Counted from the stretch's first letter, positions 8,645 through 16,692 are shown. The stretch: 56,313 bases of DNA from Pseudomonas sichuanensis (GCF_003231305.1 NZ_QKVM01000044.1:1-56313); one strand, 5' to 3'. Numbers and translations are program-made. The notes: generated from the sequence alone by a model not told the origin.

Positions 8645-8725
8645 CGGCGCACCCGATAAAGGCACAAATCCCCTCGAAACCCGGCCAATTCGCCCTGAAG
8701 CCCAGTATTTCCGGGCATTTCAAAA

Positions 8726-8742
8726 CTGGCACGCCCCCTGCA
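8726..8742 (+). promoter_or_regulatory. Sigma54 promoter of nrsZ
   Basis: CTGGCACGCCCCCTGCA has a full consensus -24 box (CTGGCACG) and a -12 box CTGC at the exact 10-nt GG-GC spacing. It is the best -24 element in the window, yet no plus-strand protein gene follows. Transcription should begin near 8753, at the first hairpin repeat. Confidence 0.85.
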
Positions 8743-8752
8743 ATAACTACTG

Positions 8753-8932
8753 CAACTCCAGTTTCGGGGGCCTCGGTACAGGCAGGCCGGGATAGCCCCT
8801 CTTTTATTCGCAGCAGCAACACCGTTTCGGGGACCCTGGTACAGGCAGGCCGGGAAATCCCCCTTTTATTCGCCACGGCAACCCGCTTTGGGGACCTCGG
8901 TACAGGCAGGCCGGGAAATCCCCTCTTTTATT
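8753..8932 (+). ncRNA. nrsZ: NrsZ-like nitrogen-regulated small RNA
   Basis: Three tandem units of 62-63 bp start at 8762, 8825 and 8887. Each has a conserved core GGTACAGGCAGGCCGGGA enclosed by GGGG...CCCC, then TCTTTTATTCG or a close variant. Each unit can fold as a hairpin followed by a U-rich tail, the last serving as terminator. A near-consensus sigma54 promoter lies immediately upstream and ntrC is the preceding gene. Position, promoter type and triple-module architecture are those reported for P. aeruginosa NrsZ, a processed RNA expressed under nitrogen limitation that affects swarming and rhamnolipid production. Its end overlaps the stop codon of the convergent gene at 8928. Boundaries are predicted. 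Confidence 0.8.
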
Positions 8933-9365
8933 CGTGCAGCCTCACCTGCACCTTCCAGCGCCCGTCGTCCTCAGCACCTGACCATTCCCCTTGCAGGGGG
9001 CGCGCGGCGATCAGCGTCAGCAGCAAGCCTTCCTTGCCCTTCTGCACCCGCCAACCCACCGGTTTGCCCTGCAAAAGCAACTGGCCGCGCTGGGCCTTGC
9101 CCTCGGCCTGGAACGCCAGCGCCACGGTGCCTTCGACGTTCTCGCCATGCAGCTGGGGTTCTTCGTTGAACCACAGGTCCAGGCCATCCTGCACCACCTC
9201 GACCTGCTGCAGCACCCGCTCGTCCGGGGCAGTCAGGCGGCCGATCATCAGGCCCACCATCAAGCCGACGATGGCCAGCGACAGGATCATCTTCGGGAAC
9301 GCCTTCGAACGCACATCGGGTTCAGGGGTAGAATGCCCGTCATCTTCACGCTTGGAGCCGTGCAT
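8928..9365 (-). CDS. Small single-pass membrane protein of unknown function
   Basis: 145 residues: a short charged cytoplasmic N-terminus, one hydrophobic segment around residues 26-43 (MILSLAIVGLMVGLMIG), and a ~100-residue soluble domain, probably periplasmic, rich in beta-type residues. I do not recognise a family. As drawn, its ATG (9363-9365) overlaps the ATG of the divergent trmL (9364-9366), so the true start may be internal, for example the ATG at 9288-9290 just before the membrane segment. Its stop codon lies within the third repeat of the convergent NrsZ-like RNA. Confidence 0.7.
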   Translation of the reverse strand: MHGSKREDDGHSTPEPDVRSKAFPKMILSLAIVGLMVGLMIGRLTAPDERVLQQVEVVQDGLDLWFNEEPQLHGENVEGTVALAFQAEGKAQRGQLLLQGKPVGWRVQKGKEGLLLTLIAARPLQGEWSGAEDDGRWKVQVRLHE

Positions 9366-9825
9366 GTTTCACGTCATCCTCTTTCAACCTGAAATTCCGC
9401 CGAATACCGGCAACATCATCCGCCTGTGCGCCAACAGCGGCTGCGCCCTGCACCTGATCGAACCGATCAGCTTCGAACTGGACGACAAGCGCCTGCGCCG
9501 CGCCGGGCTGGATTACCACGAGTATGCCACGCTCAAGCGCCACGAAAGCCTGGCCGGATGCCTGGAAAGCCTGGGCAACCCGCGGCTGTTCGCCTTCACC
9601 ACCAAAGGCTCGCACCCGTTCCACGAAGTTGCCTATCAACCGGGCGATGCCTTCCTGTTCGGCCCCGAGAGCCGCGGCCTGCCGGCCGAGGTACTGGAAA
9701 GCCTGCCGGCGAAGCAGCGCCTGCGTTTGCCGATGCGGCCGGGGTGCCGCAGTTTGAACCTGTCCAACACCGTGGCGGTGACGGTGTACGAGGCGTGGCG
9801 GCAGAACGGGTTTGCCGGCAGTTGA
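9364..9825 (+). CDS. trmL: tRNA (cytidine/uridine-34-2'-O)-methyltransferase TrmL
   Basis: 153-residue SPOUT-class enzyme that 2'-O-methylates the wobble base of tRNA-Leu isoacceptors using S-adenosylmethionine. Family motifs are the N-terminal QPEIPPNTGNIIRLC, the central FGPESRGLP and the C-terminal knot strand MRPGCRSLNLSNTVAV. Length is typical. The frame is open upstream from 9034, but the family start MFHVILFQPEIPPNTGN sets the ATG at 9364. It is divergent from the small membrane protein gene and ends before a REP pair and a bidirectional terminator shared with secB. Confidence 0.95.
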   Translation: MFHVILFQPEIPPNTGNIIRLCANSGCALHLIEPISFELDDKRLRRAGLDYHEYATLKRHESLAGCLESLGNPRLFAFTTKGSHPFHEVAYQPGDAFLFGPESRGLPAEVLESLPAKQRLRLPMRPGCRSLNLSNTVAVTVYEAWRQNGFAGS

Positions 9826-9839
9826 TGCTTCACCTGAAC

Positions 9840-9916
9840 TGGCCTCTTCGCGGGTAAACCCGCTCCCACAGGTGGAGCTATAACCGGTGGGAGCGGGTTT
9901 ACCCGCGAAGAGGCCA
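9840..9916. repeat. REP family B inverted pair
   Basis: TGGCCTCTTCGCGGGTAAAC...CCCACAGG (9840-9872) is mirrored by GGTGGGAGCGGGTTTACCCG...GAGGCCA (9886-9916). The same family occurs at 28025-28117. It lies between the convergent trmL and secB genes. Confidence 0.8.
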
Positions 9917-9929
9917 GTGCAGGCAAACA

Positions 9930-9957
9930 AAAAAGGGCGACCGAAGTCGCCCTTTTT
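9930..9957. terminator. Bidirectional terminator between trmL and secB
   Basis: Perfect 12-bp stem AAAAAGGGCGAC / GTCGCCCTTTTT with tetraloop CGAA. It has A and T runs on both flanks and sits between convergent genes, so it should stop transcripts from either side. Confidence 0.9.
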
Positions 9958-9971
9958 CATGACCGCTGCAA

Positions 9972-10454
9972 TTACTGCATGGTCGGCACTTCACCGGCTT
10001 CCTGCATGCGCTGCATTTCTTGCGCGTACAGGGCGTCGAAGTTGACCGGCGACAGCATCAGCGCCGGGAACGAGCCACGGGTCACCAGGCTGTCCAGGGT
10101 CTCACGGGCGTACGGGAACAGGATGTTCGGGCAGAACGCGCCGAGGGTGTGGCTCATCGAGGCCGCGTCGAGGCCTGCGATCAGGAAGATGCCGGCCTGT
10201 TGCACTTCGGCGATGAACGCCACTTCTTCACCGTTCTTCACAGTGACCGACAGGGTCAGCACCACTTCATGGAAGTCGCCTTCCAGGGCTTTCTGGCGGG
10301 TGTTCAGGTCCAGCGAGACATTCGGCTCCCACTGCTGACGGAAGATCTGCGGGCTCTTCGGAGCCTCGAACGACAGATCGCGCACGTAGATGCGCTGCAG
10401 GGAGAACTGTGGGCTGTTGTCTGCAGCCGCGCCGTTGGTCTGTTGGTCAGTCAT
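9972..10454 (-). CDS. secB: Protein-export chaperone SecB
   Basis: 160-residue homotetrameric chaperone that keeps precursor proteins unfolded and passes them to SecA. Family features are QRIYVRDLSFEAPKSP near the N-terminus, WEPNVSLDLN, and the C-terminal SPVNFDALYAQ. An acidic/polar N-terminal tail precedes the fold. AAGGAT lies ahead of the ATG. It is the last gene of yibN-grxC-secB. Enterobacteria have gpsA next in this operon, but here the operon ends at the terminator at 9930. Confidence 0.97.
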   Translation of the reverse strand: MTDQQTNGAAADNSPQFSLQRIYVRDLSFEAPKSPQIFRQQWEPNVSLDLNTRQKALEGDFHEVVLTLSVTVKNGEEVAFIAEVQQAGIFLIAGLDAASMSHTLGAFCPNILFPYARETLDSLVTRGSFPALMLSPVNFDALYAQEMQRMQEAGEVPTMQ

Positions 10455-10494
10455 GGCAGATCCTTATCCTAATGTTTTCGAATGCAGTGCAAAG

Positions 10495-10749
10495 TCAGGC
10501 CGCCAGCAGCGCGTCGAGCTTGCCCGCGCGCTCCAGGGCATAGAGGTCATCGCATCCACCGACGTGCGTACTGCCGATCCAGATCTGCGGTACCGAAGTA
10601 CGGCCGGCCTTCTGGCTCATTTCGGCGCGCAGCTGCGGCTTGCCGTCGACCTTGATCTCTTCGAACGCCACGCCCTTGCTCTCGAGCAGGTACTTGGCGC
10701 GCATGCAGTAGGGGCAGTAGTCGCTGGAGTAGACGATGACGGGCTTCAT
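10495..10749 (-). CDS. grxC: Glutaredoxin 3
   Basis: 84-residue dithiol glutaredoxin that reduces disulfides and protein-glutathione mixed disulfides using glutathione. The active site C12-P-Y-C15 is in SSDYCPYCMRAK. The cis-Pro loop TSVPQIWIG and the GG motif HVGGCDD that bind glutathione are present. It starts just after yibN with almost no gap and precedes secB by 40 bp on the same strand, the conserved proteobacterial order. Confidence 0.96.
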   Translation of the reverse strand: MKPVIVYSSDYCPYCMRAKYLLESKGVAFEEIKVDGKPQLRAEMSQKAGRTSVPQIWIGSTHVGGCDDLYALERAGKLDALLAA

Positions 10750-10750
10750 A

Positions 10751-11164
10751 TCACTTCACCAGGGGCAGGTTATCGGCTTTCCAGCTGGACACGCCACCGC
10801 TGAGCTTGGCCGCGGTGTAACCAGCCTTGAGCAGTTCGCGGCAGATGGTGCCGGACTGCTGGCCCATCGCGTCGACGACGATCAGGGTCTTCTCTTTATG
10901 TTTTTCCAGCTCGGTCATGCGATTGACCAGCTTGTCCTGCGGGATGTTCACCGCACCGACGATGTGCCCGGCGGAATACTCCTTGGCAGGACGAATATCG
11001 ATGACCAGCGCCTTGTCGGCGTTGACCAGCGCGGTCAGCTGGCCGTTGCTCAGGCTCTGGCCACCACGACGCACTTCGTTGATCAGCAGCAGGACCAGCA
11101 GAACGACGAAGATCGCCACCAGGATGAAGTGATCTGTCGCGAATTGAATCAGGTGAGCAACCAT
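10751..11164 (-). CDS. yibN: Membrane-anchored rhodanese-like protein (YibN type)
   Basis: 137 residues: an N-terminal membrane anchor (about residues 11-30, FILVAIFVVLLVLLLINEV) and a cytoplasmic rhodanese fold with ALVIDIRPAKEYSAGHI and the C-terminal GGVSSW. The loop that normally carries the catalytic Cys (CxxGxxS) reads DAMGQQS, so the nucleophile is Asp and sulfurtransferase activity is unlikely. The start is the ATG at 11162-11164, just before the anchor; the frame extends upstream without support. It heads the yibN-grxC-secB operon and is divergent from gpmI, as in enterobacteria. Confidence 0.88.
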   Translation of the reverse strand: MVAHLIQFATDHFILVAIFVVLLVLLLINEVRRGGQSLSNGQLTALVNADKALVIDIRPAKEYSAGHIVGAVNIPQDKLVNRMTELEKHKEKTLIVVDAMGQQSGTICRELLKAGYTAAKLSGGVSSWKADNLPLVK

Positions 11165-11370
11165 CGGGGGTGTTCCAGGCGATTGAAAATGGCGGCCAGT
11201 ATACACAGCCCCCCATGACCGCCAAAGCCCGCTGGGCCACCGGCAAAACCGGCTTCATGCTGCATATCCGACAGCGCTGGTCGGACAAGGGGAGGAATAT
11301 TCGCCGTCGGTGGCGGATTTGCCCTAAAATGCGTGTCTTTATCATCTTTGAACAACCGTGAGTTTGATTG

Positions 11371-12906
11371 ATGACGAGTACGCCTAAACCCTTGGTCCTG
11401 ATTATCCTGGATGGCTTCGGACACAGCGAAAGCCCCGAATACAACGCCATCTTCGCCGCCAACACACCGGTCTACGACCGCCTGCGCGCCACCCAGCCGC
11501 ACGGTCTGATCTCGGGGTCCGGCATGGACGTGGGCCTGCCCGACGGGCAGATGGGCAACTCTGAAGTCGGTCACATGAACCTTGGCGCCGGCCGCGTGGT
11601 GTACCAGGACTTCACCCGGGTCACCAAAGCCATCCGCGACGGCGAATTCTTCGAAAACCCGGTGCTCGCCGGCGCGGTGGACAAGGCTGTCGGTGCCGGC
11701 AAGGCCGTGCATATCCTCGGCCTGCTCTCCGACGGTGGCGTGCACAGCCACCAGGACCACCTGGTGGCCATGGCCGAACTGGCCGCCCAGCGTGGCGCCG
11801 AGAAGATCTACCTGCACGCCTTCCTCGACGGCCGCGACACCCCGCCGCGCAGCGCCCAGTCGTCCATCGAACTGCTCGACGCCACCTTTGCCAAGCTGGG
11901 CAAGGGCCGTATCGCCAGCCTGATCGGCCGCTACTACGCGATGGACCGCGACAACCGCTGGGACCGCGTACAAGCCGCCTACGACCTGATCGTCGACAGC
12001 ACCGCCCAATACACCGCCGACAGCGCCGTGGCCGGCCTCGAGGCAGCCTACGCCCGTGACGAGAGCGACGAGTTCGTCAAGGCCACGCGCATCGGCGAAG
12101 CGGTCAAGGTCGAGGATGGCGACGCCGTCATCTTCATGAACTTCCGCGCCGACCGTGCCCGCGAGCTGTCGCGGGTGTTCGTCGAGCCTGACTTCAACGA
12201 ATTCCCCCGCGCCCGCCTGCCGAAACTGGCCGCCTACATCGGCCTGACCCAGTACTCGGCGAAAATCCCGGCGCCAGCGGCCTTTGCCCCGTCCAGCCTG
12301 AACAATGTGCTCGGCGAGTACCTGGCGAAGAACGGCAAGACCCAGCTGCGCATCGCCGAAACCGAGAAATACGCCCACGTCACCTTCTTCTTCTCCGGTG
12401 GCCGCGAGGAGCCGTTCGAAGGCGAAGAGCGCATCCTGATCCCGTCACCGAAGGTCGCCACCTACGACCTGCAGCCTGAAATGAACGCCCCCGAGGTGAC
12501 CGACCGCATCGTCGAGGCCATCGAGCAGCAGCGTTTTGACGTGATCGTGGTCAACTATGCCAACGGCGACATGGTCGGCCACACCGGCGTGTTCGAGGCA
12601 GCGGTCAAGGCGGTCGAGGCCCTGGACACCTGTGTCGGCCGCATTGTCGAGGCACTGGAAAAGGTCGACGGCGAAGCGCTGATCACCGCCGACCACGGTA
12701 ACGTCGAACAGATGGAAGACGCCTGCACCGGCCAGGCGCACACCGCCCATACCAGCGAGCCCGTGCCGTTCATCTATGTCGGCAAGCGCAAGGTCAAGGT
12801 GCGTGACGGCGGCGTGCTGGCCGACGTGGCGCCGACCATGCTCAAGCTGCTGGGGATGGAAAAGCCTGCAGAAATGACCGGTACCTCAATCCTGGTCGAC
12901 CTGTAA
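11371..12906 (+). CDS. gpmI: 2,3-bisphosphoglycerate-independent phosphoglycerate mutase
   Basis: 511-residue manganese enzyme of the alkaline phosphatase superfamily that interconverts 3- and 2-phosphoglycerate in lower glycolysis and gluconeogenesis. The metal-binding LVLIILDGFGHS opens the protein, Ser64 in MGNSEVGHMNLG is the phosphorylated residue, and GRYYAMDRDNRWDR and LITADHGNVEQM are further active-site motifs. Length is standard. The ATG at 11371 is preferred over the in-frame TTG directly before it. It is divergent from yibN, with 206 bp for both promoters. Confidence 0.97.
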   Translation: MTSTPKPLVLIILDGFGHSESPEYNAIFAANTPVYDRLRATQPHGLISGSGMDVGLPDGQMGNSEVGHMNLGAGRVVYQDFTRVTKAIRDGEFFENPVLAGAVDKAVGAGKAVHILGLLSDGGVHSHQDHLVAMAELAAQRGAEKIYLHAFLDGRDTPPRSAQSSIELLDATFAKLGKGRIASLIGRYYAMDRDNRWDRVQAAYDLIVDSTAQYTADSAVAGLEAAYARDESDEFVKATRIGEAVKVEDGDAVIFMNFRADRARELSRVFVEPDFNEFPRARLPKLAAYIGLTQYSAKIPAPAAFAPSSLNNVLGEYLAKNGKTQLRIAETEKYAHVTFFFSGGREEPFEGEERILIPSPKVATYDLQPEMNAPEVTDRIVEAIEQQRFDVIVVNYANGDMVGHTGVFEAAVKAVEALDTCVGRIVEALEKVDGEALITADHGNVEQMEDACTGQAHTAHTSEPVPFIYVGKRKVKVRDGGVLADVAPTMLKLLGMEKPAEMTGTSILVDL

Positions 12907-12910
12907 CAGG

Positions 12911-12966
12911 TCGTGGGAGCGGGCTTGCCCCGCGATAGCGATCGCGGGGCAAGCCCGCTCCCACGA
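12911..12966. repeat. REP family C inverted pair
   Basis: TCGTGGGAGCGGGCTTGCCC and its inverted copy form an almost perfect 56-bp palindrome with very little spacer, directly after the gpmI stop. The same family occurs near 33418, 34986 and 55770. Confidence 0.82.
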
Positions 12967-13000
12967 GCATTGCGATCACATTTGCGCATGAATTCCAGAC

Positions 13001-13037
13001 AAACGCCTCGCTGCACATGCCGCGAGGCGTTTTTTTT
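13001..13037 (+). terminator. Rho-independent terminator of gpmI
   Basis: AAACGCCTCG (13001-13010) pairs with CGAGGCGTTT (13023-13032), followed by a run of eight T. It lies downstream of gpmI and its REP pair and before the next gene. Confidence 0.88.
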
Positions 13038-13091
13038 GCAAGCCCGCGCGGGCATACTAGGCCAGTCTCCATCCTTGGTACGCCCAACCCC

Positions 13092-14396
13092 ATGCTCCGC
13101 GCCCTGTTCCTACTCGCCCTGTCATGCCTGCTCGCCCCGGCTTTCGCCGACGAGCGCGCACAGACCCAGCAACAGCTGGACGCCACCCGCCAGGACATTG
13201 CCGAGCTGAAGAAGATGCTGGGCAAGCTCCAGGAGGAGAAGTCCGGCGTGCAGAAAGACCTCAAGTCCACCGAGACCGACATCGGCAACCTGGAAAAACA
13301 GGTGGAGGCACTGCAGCAAGAACTAAAAAAGACCGAGGGCGAGCTGGAGCGCCTTGATCACGAGAAAAAAAAACTCCAGAGCGCCCGCGTTGAACAACAA
13401 CGCCTGATTGCCGTCCAGGCCCGTTCGGCCTACCAGAACAACGGCCGCGAGGAATACCTCAAGCTGCTGCTCAACCAGCAGAACCCCGAGAAATTCGCCC
13501 GCACCCTCACCTACTACGACTACCTGAGCAAGGCGCGCACCGAACAACTGCGCACCTTCAACGAGACCTTGCGCCAGCTGGCCAACGTCGAGCAGGACAT
13601 CGGCCGCCAGCAGGAGCAACTGCTCACCCAGCGCGCCGACCTCGACAGCCGCCGCCAGGCGCTGGTCGGCGAACGCGACAAGCGCCAGCAGGTACTGGCC
13701 AAGCTCAACAGCGACATGAAAGAGCGCGATCAGAAGCTGCAGTCCCGCGAGCAGGACCAGGCCGACCTGGGCAAAGTGCTCAAGACCATCGAGGAAACCC
13801 TGGCACGCCAGGCCCGCGAGGCGGAAGAAGCACGCCAGCGCGCCCTGCTTGCCAAGCAGGAAGAAGAAAAGCGCCGCAAGGAACAGGCACTGGCCGCCGC
13901 CGCGCGCAACCAGCAAGCGGAACCGGAAGAGCCCCCGAAAAAGGCCCGCACCACGCTTGGCCCGGTGGTTTCCAGCGACGGCGCCAGCTATGGCGGTGCA
14001 TTTTCCGCCGCCCGGGGAAAACTTCCATGGCCAGTCAATGGTCGACTGCTGGCACGCTTCGGTGACATGCGCGGCAGCGATGCCCGGGCCAAGTGGGATG
14101 GCGTGATGATCAGCGCCAGCGCCGGTACCCAGGTACGCGCCGTACACGGCGGACGCGTGGTATTCGCCGACTGGTTGCGCGGCGCCGGGCTTCTGGTCAT
14201 TCTCGACCACGGCAATGGTTACCTGAGCCTGTACGGCCACAACCAGAGCCTGCTCAAGAGCGCCGGCGACATCGTCAAGGCCGGCGAAGCCATCTCCACT
14301 GTCGGCGACAGCGGCGGCCAGGACAGCGCCGGTTTGTACTTCGCGATTCGCCAGCAGGGACGGCCCACCGACCCTGCGCAATGGTGCCGAGGTTAG
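13092..14396 (+). CDS. EnvC-like murein hydrolase activator (degenerate LytM/M23)
   Basis: 434 residues. A signal peptide (MLRALFLLALSCLLAPAFA) is followed by a long coiled coil (about residues 20-280, heptad-rich in E, K, Q, L) and a C-terminal LytM/M23 domain (~320-434). The zinc-ligand pattern of active M23 peptidases is lost: AKWDGV stands where HxxxD is expected, and LYFAIRQ where HxH is expected. This matches EnvC, which activates periplasmic amidases at division rather than cutting peptidoglycan itself. The start is set by the signal peptide. It is followed by ctpA, a common order in Pseudomonas. Confidence 0.9.
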   Translation: MLRALFLLALSCLLAPAFADERAQTQQQLDATRQDIAELKKMLGKLQEEKSGVQKDLKSTETDIGNLEKQVEALQQELKKTEGELERLDHEKKKLQSARVEQQRLIAVQARSAYQNNGREEYLKLLLNQQNPEKFARTLTYYDYLSKARTEQLRTFNETLRQLANVEQDIGRQQEQLLTQRADLDSRRQALVGERDKRQQVLAKLNSDMKERDQKLQSREQDQADLGKVLKTIEETLARQAREAEEARQRALLAKQEEEKRRKEQALAAAARNQQAEPEEPPKKARTTLGPVVSSDGASYGGAFSAARGKLPWPVNGRLLARFGDMRGSDARAKWDGVMISASAGTQVRAVHGGRVVFADWLRGAGLLVILDHGNGYLSLYGHNQSLLKSAGDIVKAGEAISTVGDSGGQDSAGLYFAIRQQGRPTDPAQWCRG

Positions 14397-14397
14397 T

Positions 14398-14490
14398 GGC
14401 CTGTGTGGCTGATTACCTTGCTCGAGTTCGAGTCCAAGGGTTTGCCAGGAATGGCAACGAAGTTGAGCAAGTAAATCAGCTACACAGGTC
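14398..14490. repeat. Long structured inverted repeat between envC-like gene and ctpA
   Basis: Arms 14398-14428 and 14460-14490 are complementary at 25 of 31 positions without gaps. The loop contains a perfect small hairpin, TTGCCA-GGAA-TGGCAA. It does not belong to REP families A-D of this window. It could be a terminator or attenuator for the upstream gene or a separate repeat family. Confidence 0.6.
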
Positions 14491-14583
14491 ACCAGGCACC
14501 GACTACTTTTACGGCGCGGCGCGTGAAAACGCCGGGCCGATGCTCCCGAAAGGGGCGCCTACAGGATCAGGAGTTCGTTCGAC

Positions 14584-15918
14584 ATGCTGCACTCGCCTCG
14601 CCTCACCCAGCTGGCCCTGACCATTGCCCTGGTCATCGGCGCGCCCCTGGCGCTCGCCGCCGAGCCGGCCAAGCCTGCCGCTGCCGCCAAGCCGGCCACG
14701 GTACCGGCCACCGAGGTGACCGCCAAGGCGCCACTGCCGCTTGAGGAGCTGCGCACCTTCGCCGAGGTCATGGACCGCATCAAGGCCGCGTACGTAGAAC
14801 CCGTCGACGACAAGACCCTGCTGGAAAACGCCATCAAGGGCATGCTCAGCAACCTCGACCCGCACTCGGCCTACCTCGGCCCTGAAGACTTCCAGGAGCT
14901 GCAGGAGAGCACCAGCGGCGAATTCGGTGGCCTGGGGATCGAAGTCGGCCAGGAAGACGGCTTCATCAAGGTCGTCTCGCCGATCGACGACACCCCGGCC
15001 TCCCGCGCCGGTGTGCAGGCCGGTGACCTGATCGTCAAGATCAACGGCGCCCCGACCCGTGGCCAGACCATGACCGAAGCAGTCGACAAGATGCGCGGCA
15101 AGGTCGGTGAGAAGATCGTCCTCACGCTGGTGCGCGACGGCGGCACGCCGTTCGACGTGACCCTCACCCGCGCGGTGATCCAGGTCAAGAGCGTGAAGAG
15201 CCAGCTGCTGGAGAACGACTACGGCTATATCCGCATCACCCAGTTCCAGGTCAAGACTGGCGAAGAGGTGGGCAAGGCTCTGGCCAAGCTGCGCAAGGAC
15301 AACGGCAAGAAGCTGCGCGGCGTGGTGCTCGACCTGCGCAACAACCCCGGCGGCGTGCTGCAAGCCGCGGTGGAAGTGGCCGACCACTTCCTCACCAAAG
15401 GCCTGATCGTCTATACCAAAGGCCGCATCGCCAACTCCGAGCTGCGCTTCTCGGCCGACCCGGCCGACGCCAGCGAGGGCGTACCGCTGGTGGTCCTGAT
15501 CAACGGCGGCAGCGCCTCGGCTTCGGAGATCGTCGCCGGTGCCCTGCAGGATCAGAAACGCGCCGTGCTGATGGGCACCGACAGCTTTGGCAAGGGCTCG
15601 GTGCAGACCGTGCTGCCGCTGGCCAACGACCGCGCGCTCAAGCTCACCACCGCGCTGTACTTCACCCCCAACGGTCGCTCGATCCAGGCCCAGGGCATCG
15701 TCCCCGACATCGAAGTGCGCCCGGCCAAGCTCACCGCCGAAACCGACACCGAAAACTTCAAGGAAGCCGACCTGCAGGGCCACCTGGGCAACGGCAACGG
15801 CGGCGCCGACCGCCCGACCGGCAGCGCCAAGCGCAAGGAGCGCCCGCAGGACAACGACTTCCAGCTCAGCCAGGCCCTCAGCCTGCTCAAGGGCCTGAAC
15901 ATCACTAAGGGCGAATAA
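14584..15918 (+). CDS. ctpA: Carboxy-terminal processing protease CtpA (S41)
   Basis: 444-residue periplasmic serine protease. A signal peptide (LALTIALVIGAPLALA) is followed by an N-terminal helical region, a PDZ domain (about residues 110-190, GGLGIEVGQEDGF) and the S41 catalytic core. The Ser/Lys dyad is visible: Ser312 in GGSASASEIVAG and Lys337 in DSFGKGSVQ, with the 25-residue spacing seen in Tsp. In Pseudomonas such proteases degrade peptidoglycan crosslink hydrolases with a lipoprotein partner. A GGATCAGGAG stretch lies ahead of the ATG. It is followed after 9 bp by the deacetylase gene. Confidence 0.95.
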   Translation: MLHSPRLTQLALTIALVIGAPLALAAEPAKPAAAAKPATVPATEVTAKAPLPLEELRTFAEVMDRIKAAYVEPVDDKTLLENAIKGMLSNLDPHSAYLGPEDFQELQESTSGEFGGLGIEVGQEDGFIKVVSPIDDTPASRAGVQAGDLIVKINGAPTRGQTMTEAVDKMRGKVGEKIVLTLVRDGGTPFDVTLTRAVIQVKSVKSQLLENDYGYIRITQFQVKTGEEVGKALAKLRKDNGKKLRGVVLDLRNNPGGVLQAAVEVADHFLTKGLIVYTKGRIANSELRFSADPADASEGVPLVVLINGGSASASEIVAGALQDQKRAVLMGTDSFGKGSVQTVLPLANDRALKLTTALYFTPNGRSIQAQGIVPDIEVRPAKLTAETDTENFKEADLQGHLGNGNGGADRPTGSAKRKERPQDNDFQLSQALSLLKGLNITKGE

Positions 15919-15927
15919 GCACACCCC

Positions 15928-16692
15928 ATGCGTTACCTGCTGTCCCTGCTGTTCTGCCTGCTGGCCGGCGCCGCACACGCGGCCCCGGCCAAGGCCTACC
16001 TGAGCATCATCATCGACGACCTCGGCCAAAGCAGCGAGCGCGACCAGCGCACCCTCGCCCTTCCCGGCCCGGTCACGATGGCGATCATGCCCGACACGCC
16101 CCACGCCAGCGACTTCGCCCGCCAGGCCCACAAGGCCGGCAAGACGGTGATCCTGCACATGCCCATGGACCCGGCCACCGGCCCCTATGCCTGGCACCCC
16201 GGCACTCCCATCGAAGAACTGGCCCGGCGCCTGGACGCCGCGCTGGCCAAGGTGCCGTACGCCGCGGGCATCAACAACCACATGGGCAGCCGCATGACGG
16301 CACAACGTGAACCCATGGCCTGGCTGATGGGCGAACTGCAGCAACGCCACCTGTTCTTCGTCGACAGCCGCACCAGCGCCGCCACCGTGGCGGCGGCCGA
16401 GGCCCAGCGCATCGGCCTGGCGCATGTGTCGCGGGATGTATTTCTGGATGACGTGCGCACGCCAGAGGCCATCGCCGCCCAGTTGCAGCAAGGCATCGCG
16501 CTCGCCCGCAAGCAGGGCTCGGCGGTGCTGATCGGGCATCCTTACCCACAGACGCTGCAAGTGCTGGAAAGCGCGATGCCCAGTCTCAAACACCAAGGCA
16601 TCGAGCTGATTCCATTGCGCCAGATGATCGCCGAACGCAGTAACAGGGCGATGCCGGCACATGGCCGACAGGGCGTGTATCAGAACCGCTGA
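15928..16692 (+). CDS. Divergent polysaccharide deacetylase family protein
   Basis: 254 residues with a signal peptide (MRYLLSLLFCLLAGAAHA) and a NodB-like (beta/alpha) barrel of the divergent polysaccharide deacetylase family (DUF610 type). Family motifs are YLSIIIDDLGQS, ILHMPMDP, INNHMGSRMT and FFVDSRTSA. The substrate is unknown. In many gamma-proteobacteria this gene follows envC and ctpA, as here, pointing to envelope or peptidoglycan maintenance. It starts 9 bp after the ctpA stop and probably shares its transcript. The next gene is convergent. Confidence 0.88.
   Translation: MRYLLSLLFCLLAGAAHAAPAKAYLSIIIDDLGQSSERDQRTLALPGPVTMAIMPDTPHASDFARQAHKAGKTVILHMPMDPATGPYAWHPGTPIEELARRLDAALAKVPYAAGINNHMGSRMTAQREPMAWLMGELQQRHLFFVDSRTSAATVAAAEAQRIGLAHVSRDVFLDDVRTPEAIAAQLQQGIALARKQGSAVLIGHPYPQTLQVLESAMPSLKHQGIELIPLRQMIAERSNRAMPAHGRQGVYQNR

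Noticed and set aside
8613..8876. 87-codon minus-strand frame with repeated GISRPACT-like peptides
   Set aside because: The peptide repeats are a translation of the tandem hairpin units of the NrsZ-like RNA. There is no start signal and no family.
8762..8940. CRISPR-like array (three repeats at ~62-bp period)
   Set aside because: The units are similar along most of their length with no unique spacers, there are no cas genes, and the layout fits tandem RNA hairpins.
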